From: Candidatus Woesearchaeota archaeon
Lineage (GTDB): Archaea; Nanobdellota; Nanobdellia; Woesearchaeales; SM23-78
NCBI GenBank assembly: GCA_016930415.1
Contig: JAFGGS010000016.1
Coordinates: 331,529 to 395,528 of the forward strand
Reading direction: 5' to 3'
DNA length: 64,000 nucleotides
Shown here: in pieces, positions 18,317 to 27,194 of the stretch
Layout: each line of letters starts with the position of its first letter
How positions within the stretch are numbered: position 1 is the stretch's first letter
Translations under genes and position numbers: made by a program
The notes under the pieces: generated by a model
Told to the model about the DNA's origin: nothing
Seen by the model: the letters and a program-made list of their open reading frames with translations, nothing else
Database searches by the model: none

Positions 18317-18326
18317 ATTTTAAAAG
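18317..18326 (+). promoter_or_regulatory. Promoter of the surface protein gene at 18349
   Basis: ATTTTAAAAG is centred about 27 bp before ATG 18349, so the message should start at or within a few bases of the start codon. AGAGAGGTT just before the ATG would lie mostly upstream of the transcript. Confidence 0.5.
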
Positions 18327-18348
18327 AGATAGGCCTAAAAGAGAGGTT

Positions 18349-21132
18349 ATGAAAGAGGCGAGCCACCACAGCCTACTTATGATGCTGCCCGCGCTGATAA
18401 TCGCGGTCCTGACCATATTGACGATATCCATAATCCTAGTGATGGCAACCCCGCAGCAACCAAGCCTTCAGGTCACTGGTTGCTCTGCAGAGGACGGCGA
18501 GTCCTCAAGTCCGGGAAGCTGGGGGAGCACGTGCGACAACGCATACCCAGGATCCGCGCTCCAATACGATGACACGGCTTATGAGACCCACACTATAAGG
18601 AAGCATGGCTTAGGATACTACGCAGGACTCAAGATCAACTCTACCAACACCAGCGTGACAGACTGCAAGTCGATAGTCGAGGTGAGGTTCTGCTACAAGT
18701 GGTGGTCGCAGGTCGCCACAACAATAAACTGCGATGTGAGCGTGGATGCAAACAAGGGATTAAGCTACACTACCATAACGACTTCCTGCCCAGGCACGAG
18801 CGAACCCACAAACGTGACCTGCATCAACGTGACAAGCCTCGAGAACTGGACGTGCAGCGACTTCTTCGGAAGCAACGCCTCAGGAGGGCTCGCGAAGTCA
18901 GAGGCACAGCACGACGGGACAGGAGCTAACGGCATCTTCAACATGACTTGGGACGTCTTCTATTTCAACGTGACGTACGAGAACGAGACAGCGCCAGACA
19001 CCACGCCGCCGATGTTCACGAACCTCGCCAACCAGACCTTGTACGAGAACCAGACACTATCCTACGACATAGACGCCTACGACGAGAACAACATAAGCTG
19101 CTTCAAGGTGAACGACACCGCGAGGTTTGGCATAAGCTGCTCGGGCCTGCTCGTGAACGTGACAGGCCTGGGGATCGGGACCTACTGGATCATGATCACG
19201 GTCAACGACACGTACTCGAACAACGCTTCAGGAGCGATCTACATAGAGGTGCAGAACAGCACGACTGCAGGAATCCAGGTAAAGGACGCTGTGCCGGCGC
19301 AGGACTCGACGCTCAACATCTCAAGCAGCATCCTGATAGGCGCCAATGTCACGTCAGGGCAAACCATAAGCTCTGTACAAGCAGAGGTGACTTATCCAAA
19401 CGCGAGCAAGTACCAGCTGACGCTTGCAAAGGACCTGAGCGGAGGCGCAGACTGGTACAGCACTGGGTTCACCATCCCGAGCAAGATCGGCAGGTACGAC
19501 GTGAATGTCACGGCGAACAACACGGCCGGCAACAAGAGCTCAAAAGCCACTTATTTCAATGCAAAAGACCCAATCAGCCCAAGCATCACGATGACGGACC
19601 TAAGCAAGACCATCTTGAAAGTAGGGCAGAAGACAAAGCTCTCCATGGAAGCCACGGACAACTATGGCATAGGCTCGTGTTGGGCAAACGTGACCATGCC
19701 TAACGGGACAAAAGAAATAGTAGGCCTGGACTGCGACGGGGCTTCATCAGAGACAAAGGACACTGACATGGCAGGGACTTACGGTGTCGTGTTCTACGCC
19801 AATGACAGCTCAGGCAACACTGCGCAGGCGACAGGATCCTTTGAGGTATATCCGAAGATAGACTTCAACTTCCATCTGAAGCTAGTGGACTCTGGAAACA
19901 TAAACATCACCATGTTCAAGGAAGGGAATGACGAGGTCGTGTTCTCTGACGAGACCATAGGCGACAACGAGGAAGAATTGCCAGAGACGACTCTTGACTT
20001 CGAGATGATCTCGTTCAGTAAGAGGTTTCAAGCAAAGCTAAAATCGGTCGACTTGGCTAGCGAGGATGACAAGGCGTTCGGGATGGACAAGCACTTCGAG
20101 GACCTGGAGAACGGATCGCTCGTCATATATGGTATAGAGAACGAATATGATTTCTCAGACGCGACAGTCGTAATATACTATGATGACCTCTCTTATGAGA
20201 ATGAGTCTGACTTGAAACTGTACAAATGCGACAGCTATGACCTCTACGGAAGAGAATGCCTGAGTGGCTGGCACGACATCACGTCAACCACCACTAAGAA
20301 CACGACCGGAGAATACCTGGAATTCACGACAACGAGCTTCAGCGGCTTTAGCATCAGGGAGTATGCACCTGACGCGCCGCCGGAAGAGCCTCCAGCAGAA
20401 GAAGAGAACCCTGGAAGCAGGAGCAGCACAACAAGCGCGGCGAGCAGCATTACATCCGGAGGAATCCCTTACGCAGAGTCCTGGGTGTGTGAGGATTGGA
20501 GCGAGTGCATTGATGGAGAGCAAGAGAGGACATGCACGCTGGTAAATGCCGAGGGAAACAAGCTTGTCAGGGTTGCAAAGAGAGAATGTGAACCAGCATT
20601 ACCTCCAGGAGAAGATGAAAAAGCTGGTGTTAGCGGAAAAGAGGTTGAGAAGAAGCTCTTTGATATCACGATAATGGCAGATGGCATTCCTGAAGAAGGT
20701 AATGAGAGCCAGAAGGAGTCCTACATTCTCAACATAGTCGTTCTCTTGGAGAACTTCGGGCCGGAGCCGATCGAGATAGGTCTCAGCATGATGGTCCTTG
20801 ATGAGGACGGCAATGAGATCATGCAGGACAGCAGCACAGCCCTAGTGGAGCAGCACTTATGGCGCGAGTACGAGTCCCTCGAGGGTTTGAAGAAGGGGAG
20901 GTACAAAGTGGTACTAGAGGCTGTCTTCAACGAGACGACCAAGGAGAGGATCGTCAAGGAGGTCCAGATCGGGCCTGAGGGCTTCTTTGAAAGGACGAGG
21001 AGGCTTCTTGAGAGGTACAATCTCTTCAACTGGATCAACCTGATTGGGCTTCTCATCCTGATAGCAGTGACTGTCTCGTATTATTACTTCCATAAGAGGG
21101 CTTTTAAGTGGAAAGGCCAGGACGAGCAGTAA
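18349..21132 (+). CDS. Membrane-anchored surface protein with Ig/cadherin-like repeats and a TSP1-like segment
   Basis: 927 residues. A signal peptide or anchor is visible at about 12-35 (LPALIIAVLTILTISIIL). The ectodomain is rich in sequons and has Ig/cadherin-like repeats (for example DTTPPMFTNLANQTLYENQ). A beta domain follows at about 500-660. A short thrombospondin-1-like segment, WVCEDWSECIDGEQERTC, is at about 712-729. After a further beta domain a single span (about 895-915) is followed by a short basic tail, KRAFKWKGQDEQ. It lacks the cytoplasmic hairpins of the proteins at 24565, 27195 and 31090. The gene at 60424 has a similar TSP1-like segment. Likely a cell-surface adhesin or S-layer-associated protein; no enzyme motif seen. 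Confidence 0.85.
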   Translation: MKEASHHSLLMMLPALIIAVLTILTISIILVMATPQQPSLQVTGCSAEDGESSSPGSWGSTCDNAYPGSALQYDDTAYETHTIRKHGLGYYAGLKINSTNTSVTDCKSIVEVRFCYKWWSQVATTINCDVSVDANKGLSYTTITTSCPGTSEPTNVTCINVTSLENWTCSDFFGSNASGGLAKSEAQHDGTGANGIFNMTWDVFYFNVTYENETAPDTTPPMFTNLANQTLYENQTLSYDIDAYDENNISCFKVNDTARFGISCSGLLVNVTGLGIGTYWIMITVNDTYSNNASGAIYIEVQNSTTAGIQVKDAVPAQDSTLNISSSILIGANVTSGQTISSVQAEVTYPNASKYQLTLAKDLSGGADWYSTGFTIPSKIGRYDVNVTANNTAGNKSSKATYFNAKDPISPSITMTDLSKTILKVGQKTKLSMEATDNYGIGSCWANVTMPNGTKEIVGLDCDGASSETKDTDMAGTYGVVFYANDSSGNTAQATGSFEVYPKIDFNFHLKLVDSGNINITMFKEGNDEVVFSDETIGDNEEELPETTLDFEMISFSKRFQAKLKSVDLASEDDKAFGMDKHFEDLENGSLVIYGIENEYDFSDATVVIYYDDLSYENESDLKLYKCDSYDLYGRECLSGWHDITSTTTKNTTGEYLEFTTTSFSGFSIREYAPDAPPEEPPAEEENPGSRSSTTSAASSITSGGIPYAESWVCEDWSECIDGEQERTCTLVNAEGNKLVRVAKRECEPALPPGEDEKAGVSGKEVEKKLFDITIMADGIPEEGNESQKESYILNIVVLLENFGPEPIEIGLSMMVLDEDGNEIMQDSSTALVEQHLWREYESLEGLKKGRYKVVLEAVFNETTKERIVKEVQIGPEGFFERTRRLLERYNLFNWINLIGLLILIAVTVSYYYFHKRAFKWKGQDEQ

Positions 21133-21195
21133 GTTTTTCTCTGTCTTCACGAGTTTTCAGTTTCATGAGTCTCGCTTGCTGACAAGAGTTCTCAT

Positions 21196-21217
21196 TTTTC
21201 CTTTCTTTTTTTCTTGT
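21196..21217 (+). terminator. T-rich terminator after the surface protein gene
   Basis: Three T-runs (TTTTT, TTTC, TTTTTTT) follow the 18349 gene by about 65-85 bp and precede the next promoter. Archaeal termination generally uses such oligo-T tracts without a required hairpin. Confidence 0.5.
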
Positions 21218-21235
21218 GGCGCTTGAAAATCGTAA

Positions 21236-21247
21236 TCTTTAAATACC
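21236..21247 (+). promoter_or_regulatory. Promoter of the KaiC/membrane-protein array
   Basis: TCTTTAAATACC is a standard archaeal TATA region with CGTAA before it. The predicted start near 21270 leaves a leader of about 50 nt to ATG 21323. The start site is immediately flanked by the first operator-like palindrome (21250-21267), so a bound repressor would block polymerase or TFB loading. Confidence 0.6.
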
Positions 21248-21249
21248 AC

Positions 21250-21267
21250 TTATCGCAATTACGATAA
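21250..21267 (+). promoter_or_regulatory. Operator-like palindrome 1
   Basis: TTATCGCAATTACGATAA is an imperfect inverted repeat with arms TTATCG and CGATAA. It lies between the TATA box and the predicted transcription start. The same arm (TTATCG) recurs in the second site at 21311, which makes a shared regulator likely. Confidence 0.6.
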
Positions 21268-21310
21268 CAAATAGTATAAAAAAGATAAAGTTAACTCAAA
21301 AACACAAAGA

Positions 21311-21330
21311 GTTATCGTAAATATGATAAC
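21311..21330 (+). promoter_or_regulatory. Operator-like palindrome 2 over the start codon
   Basis: GTTATCGTAAATATGATAAC has perfect 6-bp arms, GTTATC and GATAAC, and contains the ATG (21323-21325) of the HTH gene. It is 61 bp from site 1. Placement over the start of a regulator gene is typical of autoregulation. Confidence 0.6.
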
Positions 21331-21865
21331 AGAGCAAGTCAGGATAATAAGCGCACTTTCTCAAGAGCTAGACAGAGAGCTAACGATAAACCAGCTCTCG
21401 AAGATCATCAAGAAAAGCTACGCCTTCACGAACAAACACGTGCACGAGCTCGCCAAGCAAGGGATTCTCACACAAAAAGCCATAGGTAGCGCAATAGTAT
21501 GCCGCCTGAATTACGCCAATGAGCAGGCTATCGGTCTGCTCACTTATAATTCCATCAACCAGAAGGCAGACCGCCTCAAAGCCTTGCCGAAGAGCAAGGG
21601 CGAAGAAGTGGAGAGCGCGAGCAGGAAACTGGAGGGAGAGCACGTCCAGACCGCGTTCCTCCGAGACTCGAAAATAGTCGTCGTCACAAGAGACCAGGAA
21701 GTCGCAAAAGCACTCAAGAGCAAGTTTCAAGAGTCAAAAGCAAGCCAAGTCCAAGTCATCACGACAGACGAGTTCGAGAGGCAGGGAAGAAAGCTCAATC
21801 TCAGAGAGGTCACCATCATCCATAACCACGAATTATTTTGGAGGCTGATAGCAAGGATAGCATGA
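21323..21865 (+). CDS. Winged-helix transcriptional regulator, probably autoregulated
   Basis: 180 residues. The first 65 form a helix-turn-helix with wing (LTINQLSKIIKKSYAFTNKH, then VHELAKQGILTQK). The rest (about 105-180) is an alpha/beta domain with KIVVVTRD, VQVITTDEF and EVTIIHNHELF; it resembles the nucleotidyltransferase-like or ligand-binding halves of other archaeal regulators. Two palindromes flank its own promoter and start, so it most likely controls its own transcription and the genes behind it. The stop codon touches the TTG start of the KaiC gene, indicating coupled translation. It is the first gene of the array that runs to 34371. Confidence 0.75.
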   Translation: MITEQVRIISALSQELDRELTINQLSKIIKKSYAFTNKHVHELAKQGILTQKAIGSAIVCRLNYANEQAIGLLTYNSINQKADRLKALPKSKGEEVESASRKLEGEHVQTAFLRDSKIVVVTRDQEVAKALKSKFQESKASQVQVITTDEFERQGRKLNLREVTIIHNHELFWRLIARIA

Positions 21866-24568
21866 TTGAATCAACAAATCAAGATCGATAGCAGATCAAC
21901 AGCAGATTATTTTCAAAATGTCCCAAGTAAAAAAAGAGGTAAGGAATTGGACGAGAAGACAAAAGCGAAGTATCTGGCAGTGCTCTCGAAGACTGTCCTA
22001 GGCGTGAATGAAGACACGTTCAGGCAGCGAGTAAGCGCAGAGAAGCATGAGTACGCTGACTGGGTAGCCAAGAACATGCAAGACACCCAGCTAGCAGACC
22101 AGATGCGAGGCATACAAGGAAGACAAGACCTGCTAGTCTTCCTGCTCGGCAAGATGAAGGATTTCCGCACCATAGCAGCGAGCCAGGAGTCCTCAGTCCA
22201 ATCCACTGTTCAAACCGCAGATCAGCCCCAACAAGCCACAGAACAACCTCAACAAACCCAGCCGCAACAACAGGCCGAACAACCCATCCCGACGCAGCAA
22301 CAAGAACCACAGCCAGCGCCAGCAAGCCAGCCAGAGACAACGCCACCGCAAGCAGTGCAGCCAGCGCAGGCACAGACGCAACCAGCTACAACAACACCTG
22401 CAACGCCGGCGACGCCTGCGCAGGAAGTGATGCCGAGCGCGCCAGAAACAACAGCTCAGCAAGTCCCGCAGGAAGTTCAGCAACAACCATCACAACCAAC
22501 AATACAACCAGAAATACAGCCAGAAACAACACCGACACCAGTTCCAGAGACCGCTCCGCAACCCTCCCAATCCCCGCAATCCCCACCACTCACACAACCA
22601 ACACCAGCACCCCAAGAACCCCAAGCCACACTACCAACCACGACAACAACCCCGCCCGAACAACAGCTAGAGCAGGCAGTGCAGCAACCCAAGCTAGAGA
22701 CCCAAGCCCCAACGTCAGAAGTGCAACAAGCAGTGCAACCAGAGACGCAAGCACCCACCCTCACTGCGCCCCAAGAACCGATCACGCCAACACAGCCAGC
22801 TCCAGAACAATCACAGAAGCCAGTAGAACAGACGCCAATACAAGAGGCAGTTGCGCCGGCAACCCAGGAAATCACTCCAATAAAAGAGCCTGAGCCTGAG
22901 AAACCTGCAGCGCCACCTGCAGGAGAAGAGAAGCCGGCGCAAACCAAGCCTCAAGACAAGCAAGAAGAAGGAAAGCAAGAGGAACCCAAGCAAGAAGCAC
23001 CCAAGCAAGAGGAAATGAAAGAGGAAAGAAGAGAGACAACAGGAGAGGAACAACAGATGGATGAGACCCCTGAAGAGACTCCTGAAGGAGAGCCGATCCC
23101 ATTCTACCTGAGGAAGGTAGAGGCAGACAGGCAGTTCGTGCTCCCGACAGGACAAAGACTGACGGGGATACTCTCGCTCGCAGCAACGCTTCCAGGGATG
23201 CAGGACAACACCTTCAAGGCCCATGTGACTCCTGAGAAGAACGACTTCGCAGCCTGGATATATCACGTAGTCCACGACGAGAAGCTGGCGTCAAGCATCG
23301 GGCCGATAAAGGGCAAGGATGAGATGATCAGGATCATAGAATCCAGGATAAGGGAACTGAGAGGAGAGGCAGAAGAGCCAACAGTACTGCCTGAAGCGCC
23401 TGCGCAACAAGAGACGCCAGACAAGGCAGAGACAAGCAAGGCAGAATATGAGACAGAAGAAAATATCATCCCGACGGCAGAGAAACAAGTCGAAAAGCTG
23501 CCAGAGCCAGAGACCAAGCCAGAAGCCTCTGAGATAAAGCCCGAACAAGAACCACAAGAGAAATCAGAGGAAGCAAAGCTCAAAGGAGAACCAAAAGAAG
23601 AGCCAAAACAGGACAAGACCCGGGAGACGGCAATCCAAGAGACCATAACGAACGTCCCAGAACAGATGAGTGAGCCGCAATCAAGATCCTCATCAACAGG
23701 CATGACCTCAACAGGCATGACACAGGACGACATACTGAACATGCCAGTAAGGGACGTCCTTACAAAACTAGGACTGATAACATCAGCAACACAATTCCTG
23801 GCTCTGGAAGAGGAACTCGAGGAGAAGAAGAAAGAGAGGCCTAGGATAATGACTGGCGTGCCAGGCTTTGACGAGATGATAGACGGCGGGATCCCGTCAG
23901 GCACGTCAATCCTAGTCTCAGGAGGCCCAGGAAGCGGCAAGACGACGTTCTGCATCCAGATGCTTGGAGCAGCGGCTGAGCGCGGAGAGAAATGCCTCTT
24001 CATGACCTTTGAGGAGAACGAGGAGCAACTCATGGAGCATATGGAAAGCTACGGCCTGGACCCAAGGAAATACATCGAGAGCGGCAACCTGATAATACAA
24101 CGGCAAGACCCGTTCAAGGTCTCAAGGATGGTAGAAGCCCTCCTCGCGCACGCAAGAGGAGAGCTATTGATAGACATAGACAAGATAATAGACATCATCC
24201 CGAGAGGATTCAAGCCAGACAGGGTAGTCATAGACTCGCTCTCAGCGATAGCGGCCGCGTTCTCAGAATCAAGCACAGCCTACAGGGTATACGTGACCCA
24301 GCTGATCAAGCTCCTGGAGAGGACAGGCGCCACCTCGTTCCTGATAGGAGAGATGCAGGGAGTGGAGAAGTCAGGCCACGGATTCGTAGAAGAATTCCTG
24401 GCAGACGGAGTGATAATATTCTACAACCTGCAAAAAGGCAACATAAAGCAGAGCGCGCTCGAGATACTGAAGATGAGAGCAGTCAACCACGAGAAGAAGA
24501 TCGTGCCGTTCGAGTTCGTGCCAGGAAAAGGCATAATCGTGTATCCTCTGGAGAGGACATTCATATGA
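21866..24568 (+). CDS. KaiC-family ATPase with a long Pro/Gln-rich linker and two copies of a small novel domain
   Basis: 900 residues. The C-terminal RecA/KaiC domain (about 645-900) has Walker A GGPGSGKTT (686-694), the catalytic Glu pair in TFEEN (716-717) and Walker B VVIDSLSA with D790. Ahead of it are two copies of a domain of about 60-90 residues (1-110 and about 410-500) marked by F-x5-S/P-E-K-x-x-(F/Y)-A-x-W, separated by a disordered Pro/Gln/Thr/Glu-rich stretch. A third copy ends the protein at 49327. The TTG start at 21866 follows AGGAT by 7 nt; no ATG fits. The stop overlaps the next start by 4 bp (ATGA). KaiC-type proteins such as FlaH act as ATP-dependent scaffolds; a similar role at the membrane is inferred here. 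Confidence 0.88.
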   Translation: MNQQIKIDSRSTADYFQNVPSKKRGKELDEKTKAKYLAVLSKTVLGVNEDTFRQRVSAEKHEYADWVAKNMQDTQLADQMRGIQGRQDLLVFLLGKMKDFRTIAASQESSVQSTVQTADQPQQATEQPQQTQPQQQAEQPIPTQQQEPQPAPASQPETTPPQAVQPAQAQTQPATTTPATPATPAQEVMPSAPETTAQQVPQEVQQQPSQPTIQPEIQPETTPTPVPETAPQPSQSPQSPPLTQPTPAPQEPQATLPTTTTTPPEQQLEQAVQQPKLETQAPTSEVQQAVQPETQAPTLTAPQEPITPTQPAPEQSQKPVEQTPIQEAVAPATQEITPIKEPEPEKPAAPPAGEEKPAQTKPQDKQEEGKQEEPKQEAPKQEEMKEERRETTGEEQQMDETPEETPEGEPIPFYLRKVEADRQFVLPTGQRLTGILSLAATLPGMQDNTFKAHVTPEKNDFAAWIYHVVHDEKLASSIGPIKGKDEMIRIIESRIRELRGEAEEPTVLPEAPAQQETPDKAETSKAEYETEENIIPTAEKQVEKLPEPETKPEASEIKPEQEPQEKSEEAKLKGEPKEEPKQDKTRETAIQETITNVPEQMSEPQSRSSSTGMTSTGMTQDDILNMPVRDVLTKLGLITSATQFLALEEELEEKKKERPRIMTGVPGFDEMIDGGIPSGTSILVSGGPGSGKTTFCIQMLGAAAERGEKCLFMTFEENEEQLMEHMESYGLDPRKYIESGNLIIQRQDPFKVSRMVEALLAHARGELLIDIDKIIDIIPRGFKPDRVVIDSLSAIAAAFSESSTAYRVYVTQLIKLLERTGATSFLIGEMQGVEKSGHGFVEEFLADGVIIFYNLQKGNIKQSALEILKMRAVNHEKKIVPFEFVPGKGIIVYPLERTFI
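22200..22960 (+). repeat. Low-complexity Pro/Gln/Thr/Glu coding region
   Basis: About 250 codons of the KaiC gene are mostly Gln, Pro, Thr, Ala and Glu, written as imperfect short repeats (CAACCA, CCAGCA, CAAGAA types). It is in frame and unbroken. Such a stretch is expected to be unfolded and to act as a flexible tether between the flanking domains. Confidence 0.8.
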
Positions 24569-26100
24569 GACCAGCAACAAAGCGAATACCAGCAATAGAA
24601 AACAGGACATCCGGCCAGAGAGTTACACACATAGCTCTACTGACGCTCACAATGATATGCATACTCACAATGACACTCATGCTGGCACTCGTCCTGACAC
24701 CCATGACGCTCGCAGCCACAACCAGCACGACAACCGAGTTCGAAGCGCAACAGATGATCGCCAGGGCAGAGAAGAGCATCACAGACATCAAGAGCAGCGG
24801 ACACCAGACGCCCCTGCTAGACGATCTCTTGGTGGAGATGAAGCTTGACATGCTCTACGGAGACTACGACAAGGTCTCAGAGACATACAACACGACCAAG
24901 AGCCATATAGACAAGCTGACAGCTCTGGAAGACATGACCAAGCAGATAGAGTCACTTATGGAGGAAGCCATTGGAAGAGGGATAAACATCACTGGAGTAT
25001 CAGTCCATTACAACATAGGCGTCGGAGAGTTCAAGAAGAACAGCTTCGAGACAGCCGAAAGAGAGCTGTCAACAAGCAAGGAACTGCTAGTGAACAGCCT
25101 CAAGAACCAGAGCGCAGACATGAAGTCAGGACTAGAAGCGCTTGAGAACCTCAACCTGGAGCAGGAACTAGGGCTCAGCATCATCAACAAGTCAATAGCA
25201 GAGGTCTCCCAATACGAGGAGCGAGACGACTACATGAACGTCTTCGCGACGCTTAGCAAGACAAGCCAGATGAATGAGAGCCTGCATCAGATAATAATCC
25301 TGAAAGAGACCATAAACCGCCTGGAAGCGGAAGGGAAGAGGACTGAGAGGTTCAACGACCAGATGCGAGAGCTCATGACTCTCTTCGAGGAAGAGGATTA
25401 TGCCGGGCTGGGAATACTATTTAATGAGACCCAGACCATAATCTACCAAGCAAAAGAGGTGGTGGCAGGATTAGCGGAGATAGACCAGAGGCTGGCAAGC
25501 CCAGAAGTCCAGGGAATTGACTTCACAGAAGCGCAGGAACTCCTGGAGATAAGCAAGGAAGAACTTGCGCTGGAGAACTACGAGAAGTCAAGGGATTACA
25601 TGGATAGGGCGAAGAGCCTCATAGAGGAGATAGAGAAAGAACACCTGCTGACGACGCTGATAAACAAGTCAAAAGCCAAGTACAATCCAGTCAAGTTCCT
25701 CAAGGAGAACTGGCTCTATATAATACTGGGCGTCCTGATGCTGAGATTCTTCACAAAGGTCTCCATGAGCGCCGGCAAGATCGCGGTCTACGAGCACCAG
25801 ATAAGGAAGCTTGAGCGGGAGCAAGAAGTGATAATAGAGCTGATGAGAGGCCTCCAGGAGGAGTACTACCTGACAAAAGAGATAGACAAGGACACTTACG
25901 AGGCAGAGAAAGCCAATTTCGAGCAGAGATCCTCAGAGATCAACAAGGAATTCCCAGTGCTCACGGCAAAGATAAAGAAGGAACAAGACAAGCTGGCAAA
26001 GGTATTCAGCTTCATGATAAGATCCAAGAAGAAAAGAAGGAAAGAAAAGAGCGAAGAGAGCAAAAGCAAAGCAGACAATCAAACAACAAAAAAGAGGTAG
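24565..26100 (+). CDS. Membrane protein with helical ectodomain and a cytoplasmic hairpin
   Basis: 511 residues. A signal peptide or first span is at about 22-48. An all-helical, TPR-like ectodomain of about 330 residues follows (repeats of the type FKKNSFETAERELS and ENYEKSRDYMDRA). The single span is at about 380-400 (NWLYIILGVLML). The cytoplasmic tail has one helical hairpin with LQEEYYLTKEIDKDTY (nt 25818-25975) and ends in a Lys/Arg-rich stretch. Its ATG overlaps the stop of the KaiC gene by 4 bp, and the second KaiC gene starts 6 bp after its stop, so this protein is tightly coupled to both ATPases. I do not know the family. It looks like a membrane anchor or transducer. Confidence 0.82.
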   Translation: MRPATKRIPAIENRTSGQRVTHIALLTLTMICILTMTLMLALVLTPMTLAATTSTTTEFEAQQMIARAEKSITDIKSSGHQTPLLDDLLVEMKLDMLYGDYDKVSETYNTTKSHIDKLTALEDMTKQIESLMEEAIGRGINITGVSVHYNIGVGEFKKNSFETAERELSTSKELLVNSLKNQSADMKSGLEALENLNLEQELGLSIINKSIAEVSQYEERDDYMNVFATLSKTSQMNESLHQIIILKETINRLEAEGKRTERFNDQMRELMTLFEEEDYAGLGILFNETQTIIYQAKEVVAGLAEIDQRLASPEVQGIDFTEAQELLEISKEELALENYEKSRDYMDRAKSLIEEIEKEHLLTTLINKSKAKYNPVKFLKENWLYIILGVLMLRFFTKVSMSAGKIAVYEHQIRKLEREQEVIIELMRGLQEEYYLTKEIDKDTYEAEKANFEQRSSEINKEFPVLTAKIKKEQDKLAKVFSFMIRSKKKRRKEKSEESKSKADNQTTKKR

Positions 26101-26106
26101 AAGAAA

Positions 26107-27099
26107 ATGGAAGAGAACACAAGACCAAATCAGGATGAGAATCAAGCAAGCCAATCAACAGACCTTACAAGCGACTTGGCAAGCGAGCCGTCCCAAGATC
26201 AAGCCCCCGACCAACAGCAAGATCAGCAAGCCGAACCGCAAGAGCCAAATCAAGAGCCAAGCCCAGAACCAAATCAAGAACCAGTCCAAGAACAGCAGGC
26301 ACCAGCCCCGCCGCCTGCGCCGCCAGAAACAGAAGAAGCAGAGGAAGAGGACGACGTGCCAGAACCAGAGTGGATAAAGCTCTACGTCCCAGGATTCGAC
26401 GAGATGATACCAAGCGGCATCCCGAAAGGAAGCGCAGTGCTGCTGAGCGGCGGACCAGGGACAGGCAAGACCACCTTCTCGCTCCAGCTCCTCCACGAAG
26501 CAGCCCAGAAAGGAGGCAAATGCCTCTACCTGACCTTTGAAGAGAGCGTACTGCGACTGAAGCAGCACATGAAGAGCTACGGGTGGAAGCCAAACATCCT
26601 GGAAAAGAAAGGAAACCTTGTGATAAAGAAGATGGAGCCGTTCGACATCAGCAGGTCAATAGAAGCGCTCCTAGCCAGGGCCAGCGGAGAGCTGACGATA
26701 GAGCTGGAAGAAGTCGAGGGAGTAATACCAAAAAACTTCAAGCCGGACATAATAGTGCTGGACTCGCTCTCAGCAGTGGCCGCAGCCTTCGGCGGAAGGG
26801 AAGAAGGCTACAGGATATACATAGACCAGCTCTTCTCGGTCTTCAAGGAATCAGGCGCGACATCCTTCCTCATAAGCGAGATAGAGCAGGATGCCAACAA
26901 GTACAGCAAGAGCGGCATAGAAGAGTTCCTGGCAGACGCAGTTATAGTGTTCTACAACATCAGGAACAAGAACGTCAGGATAAACGCGCTCGAGATCCTG
27001 AAGATCAGGGGAACCGTGCATCAGAAGAAGATAGTGCCTTTCAAGATAATAACTCAGAAAGGGATAACAGTGTACCCGCAGGAGATAGCGATAACCTAG
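26107..27099 (+). CDS. KaiC-family ATPase, short form
   Basis: 330 residues. The first 88 are unfolded and rich in Gln, Pro and Glu. The remainder is one KaiC domain: Walker A GGPGTGKTT (115-123), TFEES with the catalytic Glu pair (145-146), Walker B IIVLDSLSA with D219. It is very similar to the ATPase domain encoded at 21866 (shared VPGFDEM, PFxxSRxxEALLARA, GATSFLI, EEFLADxVI). It lacks the two small extra domains of that protein. The strong SD GAGGTAG lies 7 nt before ATG 26107. The two ATPases may form hetero-hexamers, which is inference from their similarity and adjacency. Confidence 0.88.
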   Translation: MEENTRPNQDENQASQSTDLTSDLASEPSQDQAPDQQQDQQAEPQEPNQEPSPEPNQEPVQEQQAPAPPPAPPETEEAEEEDDVPEPEWIKLYVPGFDEMIPSGIPKGSAVLLSGGPGTGKTTFSLQLLHEAAQKGGKCLYLTFEESVLRLKQHMKSYGWKPNILEKKGNLVIKKMEPFDISRSIEALLARASGELTIELEEVEGVIPKNFKPDIIVLDSLSAVAAAFGGREEGYRIYIDQLFSVFKESGATSFLISEIEQDANKYSKSGIEEFLADAVIVFYNIRNKNVRINALEILKIRGTVHQKKIVPFKIITQKGITVYPQEIAIT

Positions 27100-27194
27100 A
27101 GAAGGCCACTAAATAAGTCCACGCATCAAGCAACTAAACAGAGAGATTAGCCAAACAGAGCAGTAACCAAGCGGTTAGAGTCGCAGAAAAGAAC

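Noticed and set aside
22193..22947. Antisense frames rich in Leu, Arg, Gly and Val opposite the Pro/Gln-rich linker
   Set aside because: They arise because the low-complexity coding strand has few stop codons in the other frames. No start signals are seen.
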